Shown: positions 45,021 to 55,349, numbered from the stretch's first letter. The stretch: 64,000 nt of DNA from Granulicella paludicola (GCF_025685545.1 NZ_JAGSYC010000020.1:248001-312000), one strand, 5' to 3'. Numbers and translations are program-made. Notes: generated by a model not told the origin, from the letters alone.

Positions 45021-47096
45021 CTACTTCAGGTTGAGCGTGTTGTTAGTGCGGTCGTCGTCGGGGAGTTTGTGGTCCGGATCGACCGTGACGCTGGCCACTG
45101 GCTTGTCGCCGTTGAAGTGGAATGTGGCCGTGTTCTTTGAGAGCCACGCTTCCGCGGGGATGCGGATGCGTTCCTTCGTGCCGTCGGTGTAGACCACCTC
45201 AAGCGGCGCCGGCAGCACTAGCGGGCGGCGATTGGAGACGACAACCGTCAGACCATTCTTCGGATCATTGCCGTTGTAGCTGGCGGAGTCGATCGCGAGA
45301 TCCAGCGTCCAGTTATGCATATACCAGCCGCGCCAGAAGTAGCTGAGGTCGTCGCCGCCTTCACTCTCCATCGCGCGGAAGAAGTCCGACGGGCTGGGGT
45401 GTTTGAAGGCCCAGTCGCGGATGTACTTGCGGAAGGCATAGTCGAACCGCTGCGGCCCTAGGATCTGTTCGCGCAGTAGGATGTTGCCGTACGCACCCTT
45501 GAAGTACTGCACGGGGTGGCCAAGCGCACCGGTGAAGCCGTCGGCTCGTGTGAGGATGGGCGGTGCGTCGGGGTTGTCGAGCACCTTGAGGATGGTGTCC
45601 GGTGGCTCGCCGCCAGCGGAGTATTCGCTGTCGCGCTTAGGGCCGTACTTGCCGTGGTCGTAGTCGTCGGACTCGAAGGTGTCGATGAAGGTGTTGAAGC
45701 CTTCGTCCATAAAGGCCCAGCGGCGTTCGTTGGAGCCAACGATCATCGGGAACCAGAAGTGACCAACCTCATGCGCCGTCACCCAGAAGAGGAACGCGCC
45801 GTTATCGTGGATGCCGTCGAAAACGACGCCGGGGTACTCCATGCCAGTGGAGAAGCCAGCAACGCTGAGGGCCACGGGATACGGATAGGGATACCAGCGG
45901 CGGGAGAACTCTTCGATGGAGTCCTTCACGTACTCGGTCGATTTATCCCACGCATCCGGGCCGATGCTCTCGACGGGATAGACCGACATAGCTAGCGGAC
46001 TCTTGCCTGCAGGCAGAGCGTTGGGAACTTTGTTGTCGCCAGTGGCGGGCGGTAGGTTGATGCGCGCAGCGTCCCACACGAAGGTTGGCGAGGCGGTGAA
46101 GACGACGTCGCGGGTGTGATCCATGTGGAAGTGCCAAGTCAGCGTGCCGTCTTTCTTCGGGCGGCTGGCCGGGTCGTTCACCTCTTCCGGCTTGCGGATG
46201 TAGACCGTCTTATCGGAATGGCGCGCTTCTTCCAGGCGAGTGATCTCGGTTTTGGTGAGGACCTCGGTCGGGTTCATCAGCTCACCTGAGCCTGCGACGA
46301 GGAAGGAAGAAGGTACGTTCACGAAGTAGTCGAAGTGGCCGTATTCGAGATAGAACTCGGCACCTATGTAGGGTAGCGTGTCCCAGCCGCGGAGATCGTC
46401 ATAGACGCACATGCGCGGATACCACTGCGCCATGTCATAGATTTCACCGTGCTCGGCCATGCCGACAGAGGTGCGTCCGCCCCAGGGGCCGGGGATAGTG
46501 TAGTGATACTTGATGTGGATGCGGAGGGCGCCCTTGCTCTTCAGCGGCGTGGCGAGACGAATCTGCAGTCGCGTGTCATCGACAAGGTAATCGGCTCTAG
46601 TGGCTGTACCGGGTCCGACTGCTCCTGGGGTTAGCGTCACGTCGTCGAGCACATTTCCTTCGGTGGAGTTGTCTGCACGCGCGGGACGAGCAGGCGCATT
46701 TGCGGCAGCTCCGGGGCGCGGCCCACGACCTCCGCCGGCGTTGCCGAGGTTATGTGCGCGTGAGTCCTTGCGATACGTGTTCTGCTCGAGGAGGATCCAG
46801 AGGCTCGTCAGCGTGTCGGGCGAGTTGTTGGTGTAGGTGATGACCTCGTCGTTGGTGAGCGTATGTGAGGCGGGGTCAATGGCCGCGTGCATCACGTAGT
46901 CGGCTACGTTCTGCCAATAGTTCGGGCCGGGAGCCCCGTTGCCGCTGCGGTAGCTGTTGACGGCCTCAGGCAGGGTGAGCGGAGCGAAGGTAACGCGCGG
47001 GTCGTAGGTACTCGTTGTGGGAGGAGCGGGTGTCTGCGCGGCTAAGGAAAGGGTGAGCAATGTGAGGAGCAGAAGGGACGGCGATGAAGTCTTCAT
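45021..47096 (-). CDS. Secreted M1 family aminopeptidase
   Basis: A 691-residue zinc aminopeptidase with a signal peptide (LLLLTLLTLSLAAQ). The catalytic site is HEVGHFWFP, followed about 18 residues later by the third ligand Glu in FMDEGFNTF. An upstream exopeptidase-like segment is GMEYPGVVF (the usual GxMEN is altered). An Ala/Pro/Arg-rich insertion (about residues 125-145) sits in the N-terminal domain. It is divergent from the protease at 47282. It probably digests peptides outside the cytoplasm. Confidence 0.88.
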   Translation of the reverse strand: MKTSSPSLLLLTLLTLSLAAQTPAPPTTSTYDPRVTFAPLTLPEAVNSYRSGNGAPGPNYWQNVADYVMHAAIDPASHTLTNDEVITYTNNSPDTLTSLWILLEQNTYRKDSRAHNLGNAGGGRGPRPGAAANAPARPARADNSTEGNVLDDVTLTPGAVGPGTATRADYLVDDTRLQIRLATPLKSKGALRIHIKYHYTIPGPWGGRTSVGMAEHGEIYDMAQWYPRMCVYDDLRGWDTLPYIGAEFYLEYGHFDYFVNVPSSFLVAGSGELMNPTEVLTKTEITRLEEARHSDKTVYIRKPEEVNDPASRPKKDGTLTWHFHMDHTRDVVFTASPTFVWDAARINLPPATGDNKVPNALPAGKSPLAMSVYPVESIGPDAWDKSTEYVKDSIEEFSRRWYPYPYPVALSVAGFSTGMEYPGVVFDGIHDNGAFLFWVTAHEVGHFWFPMIVGSNERRWAFMDEGFNTFIDTFESDDYDHGKYGPKRDSEYSAGGEPPDTILKVLDNPDAPPILTRADGFTGALGHPVQYFKGAYGNILLREQILGPQRFDYAFRKYIRDWAFKHPSPSDFFRAMESEGGDDLSYFWRGWYMHNWTLDLAIDSASYNGNDPKNGLTVVVSNRRPLVLPAPLEVVYTDGTKERIRIPAEAWLSKNTATFHFNGDKPVASVTVDPDHKLPDDDRTNNTLNLK

Positions 47097-47281
47097 AGGC
47101 TGAACTCTTTGTGGTCTTCCGTTTGATTTTTCAGGTGGGTATCCGCGCTACTGGCCGTAGTGGCAGAGGATAGGGAGGACGTTGGAGCCGCGACGTGGCG
47201 GCTCGGGAACGATGCCTTGGGATGCCCTTAGTGTCGCATATCGTTCGTAAACTTCTGCGCAGAGACGTAGTCTAAACAGCT

Positions 47282-48220
47282 ATGAGATCTGGTCGCGGAA
47301 GCGTGTTGCGGGTGATGGCGATGTTTGCGATGAGCGGCGTCATGTACGCTCAGCCAGACCGTGCACCGGTGGTGTTCTCGCAGACGATTCATGAAGGTGG
47401 CGGTGCCCTCCAGATCGACTTCGCCGAGGGCGCGATCGATCTCGGCAGAGCAGCGGTAGTGGACCGCATCCAGATGGCGGCGCATGCGGTGTCTGTTTAT
47501 TACGGGCGGTTCCCGGTGGCGAAGGCGCGGGTGCTTGTAATTCCTTCAGCAGGCAGGCATGGAGTGATGCAGGGAACGACCTGGGGAGCGATGTCGGGAT
47601 TTCCGGCGTTTCTCAGACTGCGTGTTGGACAGAGAACCACGGCGGATGAGCTGAAGGTCGATTGGGTGATAACGCATGAGCTGACGCACACCGCGCTGGC
47701 ATCGCTGCCGGATGATCAGCACTGGTTCGAAGAAGGCCTCGCCAGCTATGTGGAACCGATCGCTCGCGTGCAGGCCGGAGAGCTTGCAGCCAAGAGCATC
47801 TGGGCCGACATGGTGAGCGGAATGCCGAATGGCGAGCCCGTGGCTGGCGATAGGGGGCTCGATCACACGCATACCTGGGGACGAACCTACTGGGGCGGAG
47901 CGTTGTTCTGCCTGAGCGCGGATGTGGAGATTCGCAGACAGACACGGAATCGCTATGGATTGCAGGATGCGTTGCGGGCTATCGTGGCTGCGGGCGACAC
48001 GATCGATAAAGAGATGCCTGTTGAGTCGGTGCTGCGTGTGGGCGATGGGGCCACACACACGCGTGTGCTGGAGGAGATGTATGTGCGTTGGAGCCAAACA
48101 GCTGTGCCGGTTGAGCTGGAGGCACTTTGGCAGCAGTTGGGTGTGAAGCCGGATGGTTCGCTGGATGACGCGGCGCCGGAGAGCGCGATTCGCAGAGCAA
48201 TCACTGCAACATCCAGATAA
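47282..48220 (+). CDS. Secreted gluzincin-type zinc protease (peptidase MA-like)
   Basis: A 312-residue protein with a signal peptide (VLRVMAMFAMSGVMYAQ). The zinc motif is HELTH, with the third ligand likely Glu in HWFEEGLASYVEP about 15 residues later. Otherwise similarity to known families is low. It converges on the LacI gene with three bases between stops. Substrate unknown. Confidence 0.75.
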   Translation: MRSGRGSVLRVMAMFAMSGVMYAQPDRAPVVFSQTIHEGGGALQIDFAEGAIDLGRAAVVDRIQMAAHAVSVYYGRFPVAKARVLVIPSAGRHGVMQGTTWGAMSGFPAFLRLRVGQRTTADELKVDWVITHELTHTALASLPDDQHWFEEGLASYVEPIARVQAGELAAKSIWADMVSGMPNGEPVAGDRGLDHTHTWGRTYWGGALFCLSADVEIRRQTRNRYGLQDALRAIVAAGDTIDKEMPVESVLRVGDGATHTRVLEEMYVRWSQTAVPVELEALWQQLGVKPDGSLDDAAPESAIRRAITATSR

Positions 48221-48223
48221 CGG

Positions 48224-49243
48224 CTAGGCTTTGCGAACGGACTTGGGAGGGCAAGGTCCTGTGGACTGGCGCTCAATCAACTCACTCGGGATGGTGTAGT
48301 TGATGCCCTTTTCGATGCCACCGTGTGCCGCTCCATAGAGAGCTTCGAAGGCGCGGGCTGCGATCTCGGTGCGTGAGACGCGAATGGTGGTGAGAGCAGG
48401 CTGCATCAGGCTGCTGAGCTCGATGTCGTCGAAGCCGACGATGGAGATATCCTGTGGTACACGCACGCCAGCAACATGCGCCGCGATGAGTACGCCGATG
48501 GCGGTGAGATCGTTGGAGCACATGATGGCCGTGGGCCGCTTGGGCAGCGCGAGCAACTCCGACATCGCCCTCTGCCCGCCATCAATGCCGTGGTTGCCCT
48601 GGCAGATAAATCCTGGGGCGACCTTGATGCCGTTGCGCTTGAGCGATGAGACGAAGGCGTCGCGACGGATGGTGGCAGACTTCAAATCTCGTGGGCCTTC
48701 AACGAAAGCGATCTCACGATGTTTCAGCGAGGTGAGGTGGTTGATCGCGAGGTCAATGCCGTGCTCGTAATCGATGGAGATGTTGCTGATGAGACGTCCG
48801 ACGGTTCCGGTATCGAGGAAGACGATTGGAATGCCGCGCTTGCTGAGTATCTGGATAAGGTGTGGGGCCATCTCTGAGGTCATGATGGCGACGCCGTCGA
48901 CCTTATGCTCCAGCATGCGACGTACGCAATGTTCGGTGCGCTCAGGGTGGTAGTCGGTGTTGGCGATGAGCACTTCCTGATTGTGCTCGACCGCCAGGCG
49001 CTCGAAGGACTTCACCAGCTCGGGGAAGAAGGGATTGGCGATGTCGGAGACGATAAGGCCATAGGTGTTGCTTTTGCCAGAACCCAGCATGCGCGCGTGG
49101 CTGTTGGGGTAGTAGCCGGTTTTTTCAATTGCTGCCCGCACCTTGCTTTCGGTCTTTGCGTCCACGGGTACGGAGCCGCTCAGCACACGCGACACTGTGG
49201 CTGTGGAGACTCCGGCTATCTTTGCAACCTCGCGAATATTCAT
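48224..49243 (-). CDS. LacI family transcriptional regulator
   Basis: A 339-residue repressor. The HTH is MNIREVAKIAGVSTATVSRV with hinge helix SHARMLGSGKSN; a periplasmic-binding-like sugar domain follows (YGLIVSDIANPFFPELVKSF ... SIVGFDDIELSSLMQPALTT). ATG 49243 starts exactly at the HTH; the longer frame to 49345 runs into the divergent gene. It is divergent from the GH5-like hydrolase with a gap of under 80 bp, so it probably controls it. Confidence 0.93.
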   Translation of the reverse strand: MNIREVAKIAGVSTATVSRVLSGSVPVDAKTESKVRAAIEKTGYYPNSHARMLGSGKSNTYGLIVSDIANPFFPELVKSFERLAVEHNQEVLIANTDYHPERTEHCVRRMLEHKVDGVAIMTSEMAPHLIQILSKRGIPIVFLDTGTVGRLISNISIDYEHGIDLAINHLTSLKHREIAFVEGPRDLKSATIRRDAFVSSLKRNGIKVAPGFICQGNHGIDGGQRAMSELLALPKRPTAIMCSNDLTAIGVLIAAHVAGVRVPQDISIVGFDDIELSSLMQPALTTIRVSRTEIAARAFEALYGAAHGGIEKGINYTIPSELIERQSTGPCPPKSVRKA

Positions 49244-49321
49244 GCTGTGTAAAGACCTTTGAACACTAGAAGCTGTGTCTACTGTACGACCTGATGCCTC
49301 GAAATGGTAGACTTCACCGCG

Positions 49322-50491
49322 ATGAACATCCCCTCCTTTCTGCATCCCGTAACGAGGTCGTCAGCTTCTTTCACGCGGCGTCTTATCGCGGTTGGTCTTT
49401 TATTCAGTGGTTCTGTAGTAGGCCTTGCGCAGAGCACTCACCGCTGGACGGAGCAGCAGGCCAACGAGTGGTACGCAAAGCAGCCTTGGCTGGTGGGCGC
49501 GAACTACGTGCCGTCGAATGCGATCAACGAGCTGGAGATGTTTCAGCAGGCGACGTTTGACCCTGCCATCAATGACCGTGAGCTGAGTCTGGCAGAAGGC
49601 ATCGGGATGAACACGATGCGTGTGTTTCTGCAGGACCAGCTGTGGACTTCAGACCCCGAAGGGTTTTCGAAGCGGTTGGATGCATTCCTCGCGATTGCCG
49701 CGAAGCACCACATTCGTCCCGTGCTAGTGCTTTTCGACTCGTGCTGGGAGGCGAACCCAAAGCTCGGTCCACAGCATCCGCCAATTCCTGGCGTGCATAA
49801 CTCTGGTTGGGTGCAGAGCCCTGGTGCGGCGGAGCTGATGGACAAGAGCTACTACCCGAAGCTGCAGGCTTATGTAGAAGGTGTGGTGGGACGCTTCGGT
49901 AAGGATGATCGCGTGCTGGCCTGGGATATCTGGAACGAGCCCGACAATGGGAACGACGCCCGTTTTCACGAGGCGCCGCACAAGGCTGATTTGGTGGATG
50001 CTCTGCTGCCGCAGGTTTTTGCCTGGGCGCGTGCGGCGAAGCCCACGCAGCCGCTGACCAGTGGCGTATGGAATGGGAACTGGTCGGATGAGTTGAAGAT
50101 GAGTGCGACGACGAAGATTCAGCTCGCGGAATCCGACATCATCAGCTTCCATAACTACGGCTGGCCGGAGGAGTTCGAAGCCGGAATCAAGGAGCTGCAG
50201 AAACAGCATCGCCCCATCATCTGCACTGAATATATGGCGCGGGGCGCGGGGAGCACCTTCGATAACTCGCTGCCGATTGCGAAGAAATACAACGTTGGCG
50301 CGATCAACTGGGGTTTAGTGGCTGGCAAGACCCAGACGTACCTGCCGTGGGACTCGTGGGATCATCCGTACGTGCTCTCGCAGCCGACGGTCTGGTTTCA
50401 TGAGGTCTTCCGCAAGGATGGCACCCCTTATAGGCAGCATGAGGTTGACCTGATTCGCTCGTTGACCGGGCGCGGATCGGGTGCCGACTAG
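49322..50491 (+). CDS. Secreted GH5-like glycoside hydrolase (clan GH-A)
   Basis: A product of about 389 residues with a signal peptide (LIAVGLLFSGSVVGLAQ). TIM-barrel motifs include WLVGANYVPSNA, the acid/base Glu206 in WDIWNEPDN and the nucleophile Glu303 in IICTEYMARG. These are clan GH-A hallmarks, as in cellulase, mannanase and xylanase families. ATG 49322 is preferred; ATG 49304 would add six residues. The divergent LacI gene suggests substrate induction. Confidence 0.87.
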   Translation: MNIPSFLHPVTRSSASFTRRLIAVGLLFSGSVVGLAQSTHRWTEQQANEWYAKQPWLVGANYVPSNAINELEMFQQATFDPAINDRELSLAEGIGMNTMRVFLQDQLWTSDPEGFSKRLDAFLAIAAKHHIRPVLVLFDSCWEANPKLGPQHPPIPGVHNSGWVQSPGAAELMDKSYYPKLQAYVEGVVGRFGKDDRVLAWDIWNEPDNGNDARFHEAPHKADLVDALLPQVFAWARAAKPTQPLTSGVWNGNWSDELKMSATTKIQLAESDIISFHNYGWPEEFEAGIKELQKQHRPIICTEYMARGAGSTFDNSLPIAKKYNVGAINWGLVAGKTQTYLPWDSWDHPYVLSQPTVWFHEVFRKDGTPYRQHEVDLIRSLTGRGSGAD

Positions 50492-50509
50492 CTTCTGATC
50501 GAGTTAAAC

Positions 50510-52069
50510 TCAGCCGTTATAGATGTAGCCGTTGGCGATGGCCTCGAACGAGCGCACCTGCTGCTGTTGCCAGGCCTCGTCGCGGCCGAGCTCCTGCGCA
50601 AGAATGGCGGCGACCTTTGGAGCCATCCACTGCGCAGCGCGGGCGTTGAGAAAAAGCGCTCGTGTGCGCCGAGCCAGAACATCTTCGACGCTCCGCGCCA
50701 TCTCGTAGCGCGCAGCCCAGAGGACTTCGTGAGCACGGTAGGGCAGCTCCGGGTGCAGACGTTCGTCGGGGGCATCGATTGCGTTGAGCGCGGCAAGGTC
50801 AGAGCCATAGACACGATCGGATTCGGGCAGGGAGGCCACGGCATCAGCAGCGATGGCTCCGTGGAGAGGCAGATTTGAGGTCCGCGACGGTGAGGCTGCA
50901 AGACCTCCTTGCGTGGCCGCTTTGTTGATGGCGTCTTCGCCCATGCGGCGGTAGGTCGTCCACTTTCCACCGGTGACGGTGATCAGGCCGGATTTCGAGA
51001 TGAGCACCTTGTGATCGCGCGAAAGCTTTGAGCTGCTGCCGCTCCCTTCGCGCACCAGCGGCCGAAGCCCCGACCACATGCTGAGCACGTCGGTCGGCTC
51101 AAGCGTTGCGCCGAGGAAGCGATGGATGTGGTCGATGAGAAACTCGCGCTCTTTCAGAAGGGCGTGCGGCTCAAGACTTGCTGTGGGAACGGCCTCGTCC
51201 GTGGTGCCGACGACGAGGTGATCGTGCCAGGGGATCGCAAAGAGCACACGGCCATCGGAGGTCTTGGGAATCATCAGCGCGTTGGCGCTGGGGAGGTATT
51301 TGCGGTCGAGCACGAAGTGTGTGCCCTGGCTGATGGTGAGCAGCGAACCCTCGCCGGGCTCGTCCATGCGCATCACTTCTTCAGTGAAGGAGCCGGTCGC
51401 GTTGATGACGACTTTCGCGAGGATCTCCATCGGCTGGCCGGTTTCGCTGTCGATGGAATAGACGCCGACAGTTTCGCCGTTCTGCTGAATGAGGCCAGTG
51501 GCTCCGACATAGTTGATAGCGAAGCCACCGAGGTCTTCGAGCGTGCGCAGAAGACTGATCGCGTAGCGCGCATCGTCGAACTGACCATCGCGATAGAGGA
51601 TGCCGCCTTTGAGGCCCTCCTGCTTGATGGTTGGCAGATGCGCGAGGGTTTCTTTGACCGAAAGAATCTTCGAGGGGCCGAACGAGAGCTTGCCGGAGAG
51701 CCACTCGTACACTTTGAGGCCGATGCCGTAGTATGGAAGGCCAAACCAGGTGTAAACGGGTACGACGAAGTCGAGCCGATGCACGATGTGCGGTGCGTTG
51801 CGCAGCATGTAGCCGCGTTCACGCAGGGCATCGAGGACGAGCGTGATGTTCATCTGCTCCAGGTAGCGCACACCGCCGTGGACGAGCTTGGTGCTGCGGC
51901 TGCTGGTGCCTTTGGCGAAATCGTGCTTTTCGATCAGCAGCGTGCGGTAGCCGCGGGATGCGGCTTCGACGGCAGCGCCAAGGCCGGTGGCACCGCCTCC
52001 GAGGACGAGGACATCCCACTGACGGCCTTCGCCGATGGCTTCAAGTGCTGCTTTGCGGGTCAGGCTCAT
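50510..52069 (-). CDS. glpD: Glycerol-3-phosphate dehydrogenase GlpD
   Basis: A 519-residue FAD-dependent enzyme at the inner membrane, oxidising glycerol-3-phosphate to dihydroxyacetone phosphate. The FAD site [18 protein letters not shown] and the [16 protein letters not shown] motif are present. ATG 52069 overlaps the glpK stop (ATGA), so the two are coupled; the longer frame to 52111 overlaps glpK more. The C-terminal regulatory domain ([20 protein letters not shown]) is complete. Confidence 0.95.
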   Translation of the reverse strand: MSLTRKAALEAIGEGRQWDVLVLGGGATGLGAAVEAASRGYRTLLIEKHDFAKGTSSRSTKLVHGGVRYLEQMNITLVLDALRERGYMLRNAPHIVHRLDFVVPVYTWFGLPYYGIGLKVYEWLSGKLSFGPSKILSVKETLAHLPTIKQEGLKGGILYRDGQFDDARYAISLLRTLEDLGGFAINYVGATGLIQQNGETVGVYSIDSETGQPMEILAKVVINATGSFTEEVMRMDEPGEGSLLTISQGTHFVLDRKYLPSANALMIPKTSDGRVLFAIPWHDHLVVGTTDEAVPTASLEPHALLKEREFLIDHIHRFLGATLEPTDVLSMWSGLRPLVREGSGSSSKLSRDHKVLISKSGLITVTGGKWTTYRRMGEDAINKAATQGGLAASPSRTSNLPLHGAIAADAVASLPESDRVYGSDLAALNAIDAPDERLHPELPYRAHEVLWAARYEMARSVEDVLARRTRALFLNARAAQWMAPKVAAILAQELGRDEAWQQQQVRSFEAIANGYIYNG

Positions 52070-53571
52070 TCTGTCTCCCAGTCGCGCGAACGGTCGAGCG
52101 CGCGCTTCCATTGGGCGCGTTGCTTTGCGCGTGCTACGTCATCAATCTTCGGCTCGAAGGTCTTGTCCTTTTGCCACTGGCTGGCAATGGTCTCTTTGTC
52201 CGGCCAGTAGCCGACACCGAGACCAGCGAGGTACGCAGCGCCCAAAGCGGTGGACTCGGAGTTCTTCGGGCGTACGACACGCACGCCAAGGATGTCTGCC
52301 TGTAGCTGCATCAGCATGTTGTTGGCGGACGCGCCGCCGTCGACGCGCAACTCCTGCAACGAGAGGCCGGAGTCCGCTTGCATGGCCTCAAGGACGTCGG
52401 TCACCTGTAACGCGATGCCTTCCAGCGCAGCGCGGGCGATGTGCGCTCGGTTGGTGCCGCGCGTCATGCCGACGATAGCGCCGCGAGCACGCTGGTCCCA
52501 ATGCGGAGCGCCGAGGCCGGAAAACGCGGGCACGAGATAGACGCCGCCCGTATCCGGAACCGAAGCAGCAAGGGCTTCAACCTCTGCTGAGGAGCGGATG
52601 ATCTGAAGCTCGTCGCGGAGCCACTGCACGACGGCACCAGCCATCATCATGCTGCCTTCGAGAGCGTATTCGACCTTGTTGCCGTTTTTGCCGCTGAGCT
52701 GCCAAGCGATCGTGGTGAGCAGCTGGTTCTTCGATGGCGTTGGTGTCTCGCCGATGTGTAGCAGCATGAAGCTGCCGGTGCCGAAGGTGCACTTCACCAT
52801 TCCCGGCTGCGTACACATCTGTCCAAAGAGCGCGGCCTGCTGGTCGCCTGCGATGCCTGCGATCTCGATGCCGTGAAGCACGTTGGAGGTGGTGGCGCAG
52901 ACGCCGCTGGAGGGAACGACCTCAGGCAGTAGCGACCTTGGAATGTTGAGCAGCTTGAGCAGGTCGTCATCCCACGCGAGCGTGTGTATGTTGAAGACCA
53001 TGGTGCGTGAGGCGTTGGTGACGTCAGTGACATGGCGCTCTCCGTTGGTGAGCTTCCAGATAAGCCAGCTGTCGACCGTACCGAAGGCAAGTTCGCCCCG
53101 CTCGGCGCGGTCGCGCGCCCCCTTGACGTTGTCGAGGATCCAGCTGACTTTTGTGGCTGAGAAGTAGGCATCAGGAAGTAGACCGGTCTTCTGCTGAATG
53201 ATCTCGGCGTGTCCGTCGCTGCGGAGCTTATCGCAGAGAGCCGCGGTGCGACGGTCCTGCCATACGATGGCGTTATAGATGGGCTCGCTTGTCTTACGGT
53301 CCCAGACGATAGCCGTTTCGCGCTGATTGGTGATGCCAATGGCGGCGATCTCTTTGGGCGAGATGCCTGCGCTTGCAAGGGCTTCTGTGGCTGTGCCGAT
53401 CTGCGAGGACCAGATGTCGATGGGGTCATGCTCGACCCAGCCGGGCTGAGGAAAGATCTGCTTGAAGGAGCGCTGTGCGATGGAGGAGACGGTGCCAGCA
53501 GAGTCAATGATCATCGCGCGGGAGCTCGTTGTTCCCTGATCGAGCGCAAGGATGAAGCGTTTCGTAGCCAT
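52066..53571 (-). CDS. glpK: Glycerol kinase GlpK
   Basis: A 501-residue FGGY-family kinase forming glycerol-3-phosphate. It has [57 protein letters not shown], and [13 protein letters not shown], all near-identical to the family. It heads the glpK-glpD operon. No glpF facilitator is present here. Direct repeats upstream (53581-53678) may bind a regulator. Confidence 0.97.
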   Translation of the reverse strand: MATKRFILALDQGTTSSRAMIIDSAGTVSSIAQRSFKQIFPQPGWVEHDPIDIWSSQIGTATEALASAGISPKEIAAIGITNQRETAIVWDRKTSEPIYNAIVWQDRRTAALCDKLRSDGHAEIIQQKTGLLPDAYFSATKVSWILDNVKGARDRAERGELAFGTVDSWLIWKLTNGERHVTDVTNASRTMVFNIHTLAWDDDLLKLLNIPRSLLPEVVPSSGVCATTSNVLHGIEIAGIAGDQQAALFGQMCTQPGMVKCTFGTGSFMLLHIGETPTPSKNQLLTTIAWQLSGKNGNKVEYALEGSMMMAGAVVQWLRDELQIIRSSAEVEALAASVPDTGGVYLVPAFSGLGAPHWDQRARGAIVGMTRGTNRAHIARAALEGIALQVTDVLEAMQADSGLSLQELRVDGGASANNMLMQLQADILGVRVVRPKNSESTALGAAYLAGLGVGYWPDKETIASQWQKDKTFEPKIDDVARAKQRAQWKRALDRSRDWETE

Positions 53572-53580
53572 GGAGCCTCC

Positions 53581-53678
53581 GAACTGTTCGATGCAGAGCG
53601 GTCTGCGTTGGATCAGTCCACACAGATCGTAGGCGATTTAGATGACTATGCGAAAGGGAACTGTTCGAAGAGCGGACT
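53581..53678 (-). promoter_or_regulatory. Direct repeats and promoter-like sequence upstream of glpK
   Basis: GAACTGTTCGA followed by AGAGCGG and CT occurs at 53581-53604 (with 3 extra bases) and 53658-53678. On the minus strand, TATAGT lies near 53676-53681. TGTTCG is the half-site of GlpR-type operators, though the inverted second half is not clear. The palindrome TGAGCA-TCG-TGCTCA (53699-53713) is also here. Confidence 0.4.
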
Positions 53679-53774
53679 ATACAATAAGGTCTGCTTACTG
53701 AGCATCGTGCTCAGATATCGCTGGTCGCGGCTTGTTTGCGTGGTTGCGGAGCGGATCGAAGGCGCGAAGCCAGT

Positions 53775-53804
53775 TTGACACTGGCGGGCGCGAGTGGGTA
53801 TGGT
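53775..53804 (+). promoter_or_regulatory. Sigma-70-like promoter for the microprotein-transporter operon
   Basis: TTGACA (53775-53780) and TATGGT (53799-53804) are 18 bp apart, about 75 bp before the microprotein start. No other gene fits in this stretch of about 300 bp between glpK and 53880. Confidence 0.45.
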
Positions 53805-53879
53805 TTCGCTCAAGTCACCGCTGACTTATTGGGTTTTCGCTAAAATCTACCGCGCTGCAACTAGCTGTAAAGGACCTGG

Positions 53880-53984
53880 ATGAGCTTCCTGAAATCTGCG
53901 AAGTGTATTGTCACCGATAGTCACTTCCTCGTGCCTTTTTTTGTCCTGCTGGCTGGTATCACGCTGCTGGTGATTCTGCACTAG
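53880..53984 (+). CDS. 34-residue single-helix membrane microprotein
   Basis: A very short reading frame with ATG at 53880 and TAG at 53982-53984. AAAGGA lies about six bases upstream, a good ribosome site. After a polar start (MSFLKSAKCIVTDSH), the rest is one strong membrane helix (VPFFVLLAGITLLVIL). It lies 29 bp before the sugar transporter ATG on the same strand. By analogy with KdpF- or CydX-like small subunits it might stabilise or tune the transporter; that role is inference. I do not recognise the family. Confidence 0.6.
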   Translation: MSFLKSAKCIVTDSHFLVPFFVLLAGITLLVILH

Positions 53985-54013
53985 CAGCCGCGAGCACGAA
54001 AAAGGGAGCACGT

Positions 54014-55315
54014 ATGTCTGTTGGAAGCACGTCTGCTGTTACAAAGAGTAAAGCTGGATCGAAGATGTCGCTGCATGGACTGGGCGTAATCTGCGGACTG
54101 ACGGCTGGCGTCTGGCTGGGAGCCGCTGAGGCGCCAACAAAGCTGGTAAATGCTGGGTTTTCGCCGTACGCGATTTCGCTGTGCATGGTCGCAGGCGTCT
54201 TTACTGCTCGGTGGACGTTCCCGACCCTGCTGAAGGGCACTTCGTATGTCTTTGCCGATCTGCGCGAGAAGAAGCACCTAATCGTGTGGGCGCTGCTGGC
54301 TGGCGCGCTCTGGGCTGTGGCGAACACGCTGACGGTGTTTGCCATCCGCGATGTAGGGCTGGCCGTGGCGTTTCCGATGTGGAATGCGAACTCGCTGATC
54401 GGGCTGTTCTGGGGTTGGGTGCTGTTCCGTGAGCTGCATGGAGCTAGCGGGAAGAACGTCGCGAAGGTCGTGCTGGGCGGCGTCTTGATCGTGGTTGCTG
54501 CGATCATGCTGGGCTTTAGCACGCTGCATGGAGCTTCTACCGGGCAACATGCTGTGCGAGGTATTGCGGCTGCTCTCGGAGCCAGCCTGATGTGGGGCAC
54601 GATGTATGTGCCGTATCGCAAGGCATACCTCAGCGGGATGAATCCGCTGTCGTTTGTGACGGCGTTTACGGTGGGTGAGCTTGGCACCGTTTTCGGACTT
54701 ACGCTGCTGCTCGATGGTGGGATTCATTCGACTGCGTTCGATCTGCTGCATAAGCCCGGTGTTTTGTTCTGGCTGTTTCTAGGCGGGTTTGTGTGGGTGA
54801 TTGGAGACTTGTTCCAGCAGTTTGCAGCGAAGTATCTCGGAATCGGTCGCGGGATTCCGCTGTCGAACACGAATCAGCTTTGGGGACTTGCGTGGGGCGC
54901 GCTGGTGTTTGGCGAGTTACGGGGCGCAGACCACGAGCATCTTTTGCTGGTGATCGGTGGCTCGCTGTTAATGATTCTGGGCGCGCTGGCGATCAGCACG
55001 GCTGTGGCTTCAGCGAAGGAACACAGCTCGACCAATGAGGCTGTGGCCCGCGAGTGCGATCGCTATGGGTTGGACTACAACAAAACAATCATGGCGCAAG
55101 CAGGCGAGGAGTTCGGCGACAAGAGCGAGAAGCGGCGCTGGTGGGATTATGCGATTGTGGCTGTTGCAACGCTGGTTTTTGTGACGCTCGGCGTGCGCGC
55201 GGTGGTTCCTCCTTTGGATATGAATCTGCGCTGGGTTGCAGCGCTCGGTGTTGCGCTCGTGGTGAGCTTGGTGGCTGGTGGATGGAGCCTGTACCGGCGA
55301 ACACGCTTCTACTAG
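54014..55315 (+). CDS. DMT-superfamily sugar transporter (GRP/RhaT-like)
   Basis: A 433-residue inner-membrane protein with about ten or more helices. The repeated DMT fold is seen in HGLGVICGLTAGVWLGAA, FAIRDVGLAVAFPMWNANSL, ALGASLMWGTMYVPYRKAY and GIPLSNTNQLWGLAWGALVF. A cytoplasmic stretch of about 60 residues (about residues 338-395, HSSTNEAVARECDRYGLDYN...) precedes a last pair of helices, an unusual tail for this family. GGGAG precedes ATG 54014. Likely substrates are glucose, ribose or rhamnose-type sugars taken up with protons. It is followed by a LacI regulator. Confidence 0.8.
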   Translation: MSVGSTSAVTKSKAGSKMSLHGLGVICGLTAGVWLGAAEAPTKLVNAGFSPYAISLCMVAGVFTARWTFPTLLKGTSYVFADLREKKHLIVWALLAGALWAVANTLTVFAIRDVGLAVAFPMWNANSLIGLFWGWVLFRELHGASGKNVAKVVLGGVLIVVAAIMLGFSTLHGASTGQHAVRGIAAALGASLMWGTMYVPYRKAYLSGMNPLSFVTAFTVGELGTVFGLTLLLDGGIHSTAFDLLHKPGVLFWLFLGGFVWVIGDLFQQFAAKYLGIGRGIPLSNTNQLWGLAWGALVFGELRGADHEHLLLVIGGSLLMILGALAISTAVASAKEHSSTNEAVARECDRYGLDYNKTIMAQAGEEFGDKSEKRRWWDYAIVAVATLVFVTLGVRAVVPPLDMNLRWVAALGVALVVSLVAGGWSLYRRTRFY

Positions 55316-55349
55316 GGGAATCTTGGGGAACTTCGCTTAGGATGTTGTC

